A stretch of 64,000 nucleotides of DNA. Origin: Branchiostoma floridae (taxonomy: Eukaryota > Chordata > Leptocardii > Amphioxiformes > Branchiostomatidae). Position 1 is the first letter of the stretch; the number at the start of each line of letters is the position of its first letter. Shown piece after piece: positions 33,568-45,400 of the stretch. Under the pieces are notes generated by a model. It saw only the letters and a list, made by a program, of their open reading frames with translations. It searched no databases and was not told the DNA's origin. The position numbers were made by a program, and so were the translations under genes. Where the stretch lies: assembly GCF_000003815.2 (NCBI RefSeq), contig NC_049991.1:15998971-16062970 (forward strand), written 5' to 3'.

Positions 33568-35915
33568 CCCATGCCAAATTTTCCCGGGATGTTCCCAAGC
33601 AGTTCTTCCAGCGATTCCTCGCGAAACAAACAAGACACAGCTGCAGGTGTAGGTGCGGAAGGTGGTCATGAGAAACACTGTCGGACCTGTACTGATTTTA
33701 GGACCTGGATGAGGATGCAGGGGAAAACGCCGCCCACACAAAGTAAGCCGCAGGTACGACGGTCGGTTGTTCTGTCAACATAAATTCTGGCAACACTGAC
33801 TTACGCAAGGATTTAGGAGCAATTTGTTTCGCGCAAAACAGAGATGACATGTTTTGCACGATTTGTGCAAAACTTGCGTAGCTATGAAATAATTCATCCA
33901 TGTTATCTTTCCAGAGATAAATGTGTCTCTGTATAATTTGTAAAACCAATGTGTGTAACTACGTTTAGGTATTGCGTAATACACATGATAAGCAAAACAG
34001 GGAGTTTAATATCTTGATGTATTACCTTGAGAGTTACCTTGCATAATCATACCAAGCCTAAGGGAATGTAGACGCATGCATTCTAATATTTGCAAAATGG
34101 TTACAAAGGGTTTCCCCATGAACCTCAAAATGCATAAAATTAAATGAGTCATTCGTAAAGAGCCAACTTGCATCATTCCACAGAAAACCAGTGAAGAGGA
34201 CGATGAGAAAGACCCTGAGTGTCCCCTGGACAGAGATGAGCTGGGTAGGAACACCTGGTCCTTCATGCACACTATGGCTGCTTACTACCCTGATAAACCC
34301 TCCCACACACAGCAACAGGAGATGTCACAGTTCATCCACCTCTTCTCCAAGTTCTTCCCATGTGAGGAGTGTGCAACAGACTTCAGGGAAAGGTAAATAT
34401 TGTACTGTCAGATGCTTTAAAAAAAAAGATTTGTGGCATTTTATTACTATTAAGGTGGTCATTGTGGCTTTACAGGGGAAGGTGAATGAATACAGTGCAG
34501 AGGAAAATGATATACAGTCAAACCTGTCTATAGCGGCCACTCAAGGGACTGGTCAAAATTGGCCACTATAGAGAGGTGGCCACTATAGAGAATATGCTAA
34601 TTAATTGACCACAAGCAATAAGTTACACATGGTTTTAGTACCCACTGATCTTTATTCACATAATACAGTACTGTGCATGTACTGCAATGATTTTACACTA
34701 TATGTATTAAGAAAACAAATGCTATAAAAAGTTTTAAATGTTCTACAGTTGATATTGTCTGAAGAGACCGGTATCGTCATATTTCTTTGATCTTTCGTCT
34801 TGTATCCTTTGATACTTCGCCGTCCGTGTGTTCCCTCCCGCGTTCACACGTCAGGTTCGCCAATTATGCTAATGTGGTACTCACAAGAAAAGTCTCGTCA
34901 TTTTAGACTTATCTCTTAATAAATGTAAGAATAAAATCCACCATAGTCTGAAGTTCATATCATTTTGTCTTTGTAACAATTCATTTAGAAAGTTTTTGTG
35001 ATAAAAATTAACCTAAGCGATAGTGTATTAGAACGTAACTTTAACGCAATTTACCTCTGTAATATTGGTGTCGTCTATTGACCTTATATGACCTCGCTTG
35101 TCGGCGGGTATGGGTAGCGCCAGTTTACGAAGTTTTGTTTTGAAAATAAATCAAAGAGGTTTTAAATCCGGCGTAGGGTGACGATACGGCAGCTGTATAT
35201 GGCCGAACGCGTGCCGAAACATAGATCAGCGGTCCGCGTGGCCGTAATTGGCAGTGTTTTTGTACCTGCGGGACCGGAAATAGTGTGGCCGTGGCCGCGT
35301 TGGACAGGTGGCCGCTAAGCCTATTTCTTAATCATTACGAATCCAAGGGACCGACAAAAAGTGGCCACTATGGGCAGGTGGCCGTTATGCAAAGGTGGCC
35401 GCTAATACAGGTTTGACTGTACTCTTACGTGGACTAGTAGCAATATTGCTAATATGCAGGAAAGGTGGCAATATTCTTAGCAAAATGTATCATTGTATGT
35501 ACGGTAATTGATGCACTGCATAAAGTACTTTTTACATTAAGTTTCTATTTTGCAGACTTACCTATTTCAACCGATAAATCTCTATCAGCCTATTCATAAT
35601 ACATCGCTAGAAATAAGTTTTTAAAGACCTTGTTAGAACTGTTTGTAAGTAGCTGACTTGGACTTTAAAGATTTGATTTGATGACTTTCGATCAATGAAT
35701 CCTTATCAGCCTATGCATATCATTACCTTGTGTTCCTTAACTGTTTCCCCAGGTTGAAAAGCAACCCCCCTAATGTGGCCAGTCGCCACCACCTCTCCCA
35801 GTGGATGTGTGAGGAACACAACAATGTCAGCAGGAGGATCGGGAAGCCTGAGTTTGACTGTTCCAAGGTGGATGAGAGATGGAGAGATGGCTGGAAGGAC
35901 GGGTCATGTGGTTGA
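33559..35915 (+). CDS. GFER: FAD-linked sulfhydryl oxidase ALR (GFER/Erv1), 3 exons, 188 aa
   Basis: Exons 33559-33753, 34184-34392 and 35753-35915 join in phase. GFER oxidises Mia40/CHCHD4 in the mitochondrial intermembrane space and passes electrons through FAD to cytochrome c or oxygen. The protein has the distal shuttle pair CRTC (41-44), the ALR domain from about 78, the redox CEEC (125-128) after HLFSKFFP, the FAD-pocket block CEEHN (154-158), the partner Cys171 in [19 protein letters not shown], and Cys187 at the end. The Ser-rich N-terminal part matches the long, mitochondrial form. Its domain is closest to the animal GFER family. A 905-bp MITE lies in intron 2. The gene converges on PMS2. 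Confidence 0.96.
34515..35419. mobile_element. 905-bp TA-flanked element with CAGTCAAACCTGT ends
   Basis: CAGTCAAACCTGTCTATAGC at the left is mirrored by GCTAATACAGGTTTGACTG at the right, with TA on both sides. GTGGCC(A/G)CTAT repeats sit inside each end. It has no long ORF and shares ends with 3388-3565. It lies within GFER intron 2. Confidence 0.75.
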
Positions 35916-36064
35916 AGAGTCATTGATTTCTGTTTCTTTAACATTACCACCGACAATGTGCAATATCTGTAAGGATGCTGGTGTGGTGAATGGCATGTCA
36001 GTGATGAGCTGCAGTTTTAAAGTCTGGACAACATTGATGAAAGTTACAGTCAAAATCAAATTGT

Positions 36065-36070
36065 AATAAA
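36065..36070 (+). terminator. GFER poly(A) signal
   Basis: AATAAA 150 bases after the GFER stop codon, the first in that orientation. Confidence 0.6.
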
Positions 36071-36186
36071 AGTTTATTTAACGGAATTGTACTCTTTATA
36101 TTACAACATCAACCATCATACTCTATTGTAGCATTTATGAAAATTAAAAAAATTCTTTTGATTCTAAGATTGTTTCCATTTTAGAC

Positions 36187-36192
36187 TTTATT
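36187..36192 (-). terminator. PMS2 poly(A) signal
   Basis: TTTATT on the plus strand is AATAAA on the minus strand, 214 bases after the PMS2 stop codon. It leaves about 115 bases between the two converging signals. Confidence 0.6.
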
Positions 36193-36405
36193 CACCAGAT
36201 CAGTCCTCGTCAATTTAGCACTAATTGTACTACATGTAGGAAATAATAAGTAGTAAAAAACTCTACTCAGTGCACATGCATGTGAATTTCAATACAAACA
36301 CACAGAAGTACTGTCCTAATGCTTGGTCGCAAAAGTTGCCTTGGTGAGATAATACTACTTCAATGATTCCTAACAGAATCTTAGCCTTAGAAATGAGAAC
36401 TTGGC

Positions 36406-39400
36406 TCAGTCTGGCAGCATGTTGAGGTTAAAGAGGTGCCTCATAGTGGGGCGGCCATGAGGACAGTTCCACGGCTGCTCAATCTCTCCCATGTGGCTCA
36501 GCAGTTGGCGCATCTCTCCCCGGTTAAGGGCTGTGCCAATCATCACTGACTTACGACAGGCTCGCGACGCAAACATCTGTCTGACACGTGACGGACGGCA
36601 CATCACACCCTGGAAAAGAAGGGGACACTGATTAAACATCATAGAACCCACAGAAACAAACGTTATAGACAGCGTGTATGTACATGTATTTAAGAGGTTG
36701 AATATAATTTCCATGCCATCTTTTGCTGTATAAGCACCATACACTCTGCTTAGGCTTGTAGGCATTTTGTTTCATCTTGAAAGATAGGATCTAATTTGCA
36801 AGTAAAACAGATAAAAGGAAAATGCCTGCATGTGTTACTACTGCCAGAGGTTACTACTGTTCCTAAAGAGCTATGTCCTTGGTGCTGAATATCCTTCAAA
36901 TGGAATAAATGTACTTCTATCCTTCAAAAATTGCCCATATCTTTTAACCCAATAATGTACAGTGTCTTACAAACTGTTCATGTGAATGTACACATGACAA
37001 ACCCTGCAATACGTCATCTCCGAGATTTATAATTACACTTCAAAGTTATGTATACTGTGGTCAACAAAACCTAATCTCCAGGCAGATCTACCAGTGGCAT
37101 AAGGAGTTTAGCTGGCCAAGGAGTGTTCTGAATCAGTGGCTCAGAACACTCCTTGGCTAGACTGATTAAATCTCGCTTATAGCAGCCCACCAAACATCCA
37201 GTTACAGCCCTGGACAGCAGAGTTTGTGTTACACAGACTACTCCTTGGCCAGCTAAACTCCTTATGCCACTGGTAGATCTGCCTGGAGATTAAACAAAAC
37301 CTACCGGTGCATCACTGAGCATGAAGATGAGTTCTTCTATATCCTCCTTCCCAAACGTCCAGTTCTTACTGACCGGCATGGACACCAGCTTGACTCTTTC
37401 TGTACAGGGTGCTGGGGAAGACCAAAACATTTTCATCACAACCCTTGAACTCAAGAATTTTCAACATACAATTAAGACAAGAATTGTTTTGGGCCTTTGC
37501 TTACACCAGATACAAAAGTACAAACTTATCTTCTTAAACACAGAAATGTGTTATGTTTGTGTCATGACACCAGCACTAGTTGTGGGTGTCTCAAGCCTAT
37601 TGTCTTGTTGCAATTCCAAAGCACATCCAAATATCTAATGTCTTCTTCATCTAAAGTGTTTCTCTGACAAAGGTGGTCTCAACTGCATACAAACCCTTGC
37701 TTTCTGCGAATTGTAGGTACATTACCATCTTCCTGGATGGTGAATTCAAAGCCGTTCTTCCTGAAGATGTCCATGTTGTCCATGAGGATGCTCTCGTTGG
37801 CTGCGGTGAGGTGGAGACTCTGTGGCTGGATCAGCCTCTGTCCCTGCAGCACCGTGTTCCTCTGCAGCATCTCAAAGTTGTACTTCTCATCTGTGGCATG
37901 CTACAGTAGATGCAAAACACAATGTCAGTAAAATGGATGTGATCATTGACCAGACATTAGACATGGTTTACAGCCCCTAAAACTAACATGGGGGTTGCTC
38001 AACACAGAGGCAGCTGTTAAACATTTTCCCAAGTGTTCAAAAATTCTCAGGAACCTTTTTCATAAATCCAATTTTTCTGGTGGTAGAAAAAAAAATTACT
38101 GTTCTGAGAAAACAATTGAGAAAAGTGAAATTTACGTACAGTTGTCTTTTTTGATTGTGCTGTCATTGTACAAACGTAAAATGGTTTAAAAAACTATGAG
38201 AGAAGGGCAATTTGACACTGATGCAAGTTGTCAATTGAATATACTCCTTGAGAGTAAAACCTTTAACATGGCCTTTACAAGTACAATTGCTTGTTAAAAA
38301 ATCAAACTTTGAAATCATAAGGATATTTTGTGATTGTTTACATACCTGATCAATGATGAAGAGGTCTCCACCCAGTCTTGCGATGATGAAGCCAAGGTTA
38401 AACTGTCCCAGGATCTCCATCTGTGTGAACTTGTCCTTGCTGCAAAGAAACAACAAAAGCATAACCTTCAAATATCAAAAGCTGAACAGTCCACAGACAA
38501 GAGTGCAGTCTTTTAATTATACTATGGTCAACCACTGTCAAGAAATTTGAAGTGTTACCTGTACCTCTGCAGTTAGGCAACAAAAATACTGTAAGGGGAA
38601 TTCGGAAAATGTTTGCAGTTTCCATGGTAACATTTTTACTGTGACCTTAAAATCACCACAAAAATTTGTGGTCTGTCTTCTGCCGGCCTACTTCCTTGTT
38701 TCAACCCTGAACTTTAAACTACTCTGAACACTTTAATTTCTCCCTACTGCAAAATTACATTCCCACAAACACTTCACCTATTACAGTATTACAAGCCCTT
38801 GTTGTTAATCCACATGTAAGCTCACCTGATCTCTCTCCTCAGCTCATCCTCTGCTGCCTGGTTATCACTTGGTGAGATTTTAGCCCTGAATGACCTTCCC
38901 ATCATCTCTGTTCTCTCTTTATGTTCTGCATGTCTTTTTAACTTCTGTCTTAAGGAGTCCATACTGAAGCCAAGTTTGATTTCCTTCCTGTGTATGTCAG
39001 TTGCTTGGTCAAAGGACACTGGAAGGATTTCTGTTTCAGACTCTTCTGTAGTTTCTTTCTTTACTGTTTCTGTACAGGTAGAGTCACTCCTGGTCAGAGA
39101 AAGTGGTGATGTTGTTGCACGTTCAGAGCTACACGAAGAAAGGTTGGCACCACTCACTTTCTCATTCTTTGCATCCTCCTCTTGTAATAATGTGTTTAGT
39201 TGATTTTCAGAATCTGACCTTGCAAGAGGTATTCTACTGTTCTGTATTTTGACCTCTTTGACTTGCACGGTAATTTCATTTCTTTGACATAAATCTTTGT
39301 TGGAATCATTGTCGCTAGTAGATGCATTGATACTACTGCCATGCTTCTGTGGAGTCTCTATACATGTGATGAGAACGGTTTGCTTCTGCTGCTCTTTGTT

Positions 39401-42400
39401 ACTTTCATCAGACAACACAGCAAGGCATTCATCTGTTTGAATCCTGTCATGGTCATGAACAGGTGTGAATGATTCAAGCTCAGGAGCAGACTTAATACTT
39501 TTGATGTTAGTGGCAGTTTCAAATCTGTTATCTTTTGACATCTGATCAGTCATACTGAGGGTACAATGAAGGGGATAATCAGGTTTTCCTTCCTCTTCAC
39601 ATTCAACGGTTTCTTCTTTGTCAAGCAGAGATACGCTTGTAGCTTCTGAGCTCTCGGAAGCTTCCTGTTTGCCAGAGGGAGGACTTCTGAAGAAAGTATC
39701 CAACTTCCTCTCTGTTGTGGGGACAGAAAACACAAAGGAAACAAAGGATCTGAGTGATGGTTCCTACAAAGTGTAAAAAGAAATAATGTGTTCCTCCCAA
39801 CACACAAATTTCTGTCCCAGTAGTATAGTTCCTGGAGACAGCCCTTATATTTTGCATACACTTCTTTTCACCTTATTCTCAACATATTCCAATCCTTTTA
39901 ATACATAATCATGTACATACGTTTGGGAGTTCTGCCCTGGGGGGTGTCATCTTTGTCCACCGATGGATGAGAGAAGGACCTAAAATTGACAAAAAATAGT
40001 TAATTGTAAGTCCTTTATCAAAATGAACACTGAAGATGGCACAATATAGACAGTGTCATAACAGGCAAAATGTCATCCAAACTTTATTCATCCAAGGAGT
40101 GTTTCACACCTTTTGAGCCCTGCCAAAGAAAGGCCTGCAGATTTCTGTAGGGAGTATAAAAAAGGTGACATACATTATAACCAACATAGTCATACAAACA
40201 AATAAACAACAAATATTAATGTCTCATTAGATCTAACAAAATTTTCAAAACAGCTAACTTCTCAATGCATTATTCTTTTACCATTATCCAATTAAAACTA
40301 AACTTTTGTACACCAACCCACCATTACACCTGTAATGAATCTTGTCCTTAAGATTTAATCACAGTTGATTGCTTCAGGGAGAGCACAGCTCTCCTGCTGC
40401 CATCCGCTGTCACCCCCACATGGCAACTACATGTATCCCTTCTTTCTATGTAGCACGTCTATATCAGTGAAACTTTGCACTAGCCAAATCTACCTTACAA
40501 ATATCACTATTTTTACTCTAAGTCTTTGAGACTGTACATGAAATTAGCCTTTGGGCATGATATTGCAAATAAAACAAGCTAATATAAATATCCACCCATT
40601 GCATAAAATGCCCCTTTGTACATTAGTTCACCTTTACTTGTGGGGTAACCTATATCTGTTCTTTTAAAAACAGGGTAGGGATACAGTATCATGATCAAGT
40701 TGATGGATGTTGGTTACAAACTGCAGTGATTGAAAATGTTGCAGTTTCAAAGCACCATCCATCATCACGATATCCTTAAATACCCTGTTTTTAGAAACAA
40801 AAGATATAGTTTACCCCGCGGATAAATGCCAACTAGCGTTAGTACTGGAATTGCAAAAAAATAAAATAAAAACTTGGCACATGCTTGAAGGCACGGCAAC
40901 TCGGATCTAATGTTTATTGACCGGGCACGTGCTTGGAACATTTTATTTTTACCAGAGTGTAGTAAACAAAAGGAAACTAAAAAATCTTGAACTACAGCCC
41001 CAAAATAGCATAATCCTACCATAGATTTGCTTACGTAAAAGCAAACGAATGATTGATGTACATGGTAACCTACCTTGACACTGCAAGGTTCTGCACACGT
41101 TGCCCTGTGGAAAACAGCAATAACTCATGTCAGAGGGGAACAGTTTCAGGATTAATGCCGCCTGCAGGTGTTCCAGGAGATACCACCCTGGATTACAGCG
41201 GGGGACGTCAGGAGACTTGTCCTCACATCATTCATTACATTCCCTGTCCCAGGACATCTGTCAGGAACTACTGTAAAGTTGGAAATGTTTACAGTGATTT
41301 CGTTTTGTCAGTGATCTCTCCACCTCACCGCAAATATGTAGCCGCCTTCGCGGACTTTGAGTGGAGGGGGTTTGCTTGTTTCAGAGTTGGCTTAGGTTCC
41401 CTAATGCTAGAAAAGGGAGTTTGCCAAGGAAGAGAGTTTGCCTAGAAAGGTAGCTTGCTGTGGAAGAAAGTTTTGCCCCCACTTTGAGGCAAACTCCCTT
41501 CTTCTGCTTTGACATTTAATTAGACAACTCAATTATGAGTGTTCATTGTATCAATTACAACACTGAAATCTTCCCTTCCACTCTTAGGCAACATCAATTT
41601 AATTTGTAGGGCCTTGGATTTAAAAAAAACAATTGCTTATTACCTCCATGAAAAAATAGTTTTGGGTGTGTCTGTGTGTGTGTCTGTGTGTGTGTTAGTG
41701 TTTCCGGATATTTGTGAACATCATAACTTGAGAACCTCTTGATGGACTACGATGATATTTGGTATGTGGGTAGGGGTTGGGAAGACGAAGGTCAAGGTCA
41801 CTTTTGGGCCCCCTGGTGTGTGACCTTGGTACTGCAGTGCAACTTCCGGTTTTGCTATCTCGGTGTTCTGAACATGCTATGGTCAAGATTTTTAAGTATT
41901 AGATAGCTCTTGTGCTCAGGAAAAAATGACATAAGTTTGGGCCCCCTAGCGTCTAGTTTTGGGATAGCAGGGGCATTTTTGTCAAAAACTTCTGACGAGG
42001 ATAACTCAAGAAGGGAACAACGGATTTTCATGATTTTTGGTATGTAGGTACCTTAGACAATGTTGGACAAGATATAATACTAATTATGCAAAATAGGAGT
42101 ACATTTGCATAATTAATGAGAATATTCTATCATAGCAATTTTTCAATGTATCTCTTGTCCCGTACGTGATATGGTTGGGTGGTAGATAGCTTTTAGCGTC
42201 ATGACAAAGTGGGGCAAGTTTCAGTCCCCTTACATTCAATTGTGGAACTGCAGGGGCATTTTTGTCAAGACACTCCAAAGAGGATAACTGCAGAAAGGAA
42301 CGGCGGATTGCCTGCATTTTAGGTATGCAGGTAGCTTAGGCAAAGATGTTCATAATGATATGCATCTTATGCAAATAAGGACTTAATTTGCATAATTAAT

Positions 42401-45400
42401 GAGGAAATTGTATAATTTCATTGTTTGATATCAAATATGCAAACGAGGAACATATTTGCATAATTTATGCAAAAATTGCAAAACAACTTAATGATTAATG
42501 ATTTGAATTGGGAATTTTACTTGTGACATGTGTACTGTACGTTCTTCAATGATGAACAGCACCATGCATAAATCATGTTAATGTTAAGTCATTTGCATGA
42601 AATTAACAAAAGCTCTCAATATTCATGGAGGTATGAGGTCGCTGAACTCTAGTTATATACTAGTATTAACTGGAAAAACAAAGCCTGTGGACAAGGTCTA
42701 TGACTTGGAGCACTCAGTTTTATTGAAGTAGCTATATGAAAGTTTTCCTCCCTGCCCTCTACTTTTAAGATACTACAATGTACTTGCTATACCTTTATCG
42801 TAACACATCTAAGGACCAAGAAAACAAATTGGTGTGCTTTACAGTGAAATTTTTATTGTGCTTAATCAAAGTCCCCACGAAAACAAATGAATTTGCCATA
42901 TTATGGAAATGGCAAGTGACAAAAGTTTCCTAGAAAATGCACAGCTATACAAGCACTGTTGTACACATGACAAAGGACAAGTACTGAATACCTAAGATTG
43001 TCAAGAGAAGCCAGTTTTAGTACGTAGGCGTAAATATGAAGAAGAACAAGATGAAGTACCTGCTGTCTCTGCTGACAGATGACGGTAATTGAAGATTCGA
43101 GGCGGGAACTGCACCAAAAATAAAAATTTGATTAGAGGCTTTGAGAGTTTGATTACAGGGGAGTTAATGGGCTTTATGTGCCAATCATGCACAGTGCATT
43201 GGCTTTTTTTCCAGAAGACTGGGCAATCAGAAAGGCACTAAAGAAGAGCAGTCATCATTAGAGCATTATATCTATAAGCACCTTGAACATTAGACAAGCA
43301 GCACTTCATACCATAAAAGTAGTACTTTATTTTCACATTCATAGAGTCTTTTGACCTTGAGATGAGGGGAAAATGTCCTTGAGAAAATGGCAGAGCATTC
43401 TGAAAAGTTAAATGGACATGATTGCATTGATAGGCATCATCATTTGAGGTTTGCTAATACAAATGTATCCTACTTTGAGACTGCACATTGAATCTATTGC
43501 CTTTATCTTCTGTATTGAGACTAGCCTGCAATTCAAGAGACTATAGTGTAAATCTAAAAATGTTAATGGTGGTTTCATGTTGCTGTTTTCACAGTGATTT
43601 CACTCTCCTCAAGATCTGCAAATTCACACAAAACGGATTTCTACTGTACTAAAAATTTTTTTCGGCCAGAAATTCAAAACGCTGCAAAAACCTACTTTCC
43701 CAAAACTGAAGCCCAGGCTAGGTAGAATAAATGAATTTACAGTAACATTTGCTATAGAGGATTGATTAGGATGGTGAAAAAAAACACATCACATTTCTTA
43801 CTACATCATCTCAGACTTAACAAGACAAAAATATCTTTTTCCTTCTACTGAATAATCTATATTCAATCTTACTACATGTGCTAAATCTTTCATACCTTTA
43901 AGTATACTGTGTAATAAGTCTTGCTTTGTACACATTCAAGTAGAAACAAAAGGGTTTACACAAGAAGTAAGATAAGACTTTAAGAGGTTTATGTTTTCAT
44001 TACAGACCAGATATGTTCAAACATGTAACAATCATGAAGTGATGCATTTCCTTGCCATTAGCACTGCTCATAATATAAGACATAAAAGCAAAACGATGCG
44101 GAATAAAACAGCCTTGGGTTCCATGGAAACATGTACGTCAGTAAAAGTGTCAGTTTCATTTCTTCATATGAATACTGCATTCAATATGATACTAGTGTAT
44201 TGTCTTAATTCTGTCAATATTATTACTGAAACAGTTGCTTCCTAGTTAAGTTTGAAATTTGAGCATTTTTAGGTTCAATGAATTTTGCTGGAAATCATTC
44301 AACAGAAGTCTTTCCTCCAGTATATCCTTTGAAGCGACTAATCCCCAAAAGTGAAACAAGTAGCTGAAATGTGAAAAGCACACCGATGGATGCAGAAAAC
44401 TTTAAAGCCTTAAGCTCCACGTAAATTGTTTTCTGTTTCTTGCCAAGTTGTCTGAGCAAATTGAATTACTAGTGATAGCAACGAGGCACCGAAGTACAAA
44501 ACTATCTTCCAACAAATTAGCTACAACGTAGCTCTCAACCCAAAAAGGTATTCATGTGGTACTCATTGGCTTACTAAAGCTTTAACCTTCTTTCTGCTAT
44601 CCAATGCAATATCCAGTACAAATGTGGTGCAAAGTGGCGACCTCAGGAGGCTGAGAGTTAAGAAAACTCTGACTAACAAACAGCCACTCCCCTATGTATA
44701 CAAAGTGCTGTTTTATTTGCTGACCCCAAATCTGCCGCTATGAAAGACTGCCAGGATGTTTAGGCATGACCACATCTTCTATGCATCACTGTAAGCCACC
44801 TTGAAACAACATTTGCATAATCTGAATAGACGGGGAAGTGCGTAGGACTTGGTAAGGAGGGAAATGTACGTCTCCTTAAATACATCATGCGTGCTGATGA
44901 ACATCTCGGCAGTTTCACACATCAAGACGAGGAAGCTGATCAACAACTGACGGACAGCAGAGGAAAACATTTACTTTGATGGCCACAACTGTAACAGTTG
45001 CTCCAGTTACTGGCAGGTGAGTTTCTTTTCTTACTGAAAGCCACAGAGCATGATAAATACTACATGTACTGAATGTGACAGTAAGTGCGGCAGCCATTCT
45101 TTTTTTAAAGAGGAACAAAAAGATCTTTTCAGTGTTTTGACAGTTTAGATCTTTGTGGTGAAATACTGCAAAGAATGAAGTTTCCAACCTCCTAGTATAT
45201 GGAAAAGTGATCACTCAATGTACCAATGGCAAATGCAAAGGACAAAAGTCGGAAAAGATGAAAGGAAAACCCAAATGTTGATGAAATGTGCCAAGATATA
45301 CCATAAAAGAGACAAGCAACTTTAGCTGCACATGTTTGTTGCTCGATTCCAATGATTTCCTGTTCCACATTTTTCATGAGATTTCCACAGATCAAGCTCT

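Noticed and set aside
38976-39203. Plus-strand ORF inside PMS2 exon 16
   Set aside because: Antisense shadow of the long coding exon; no start context or splice logic of its own.
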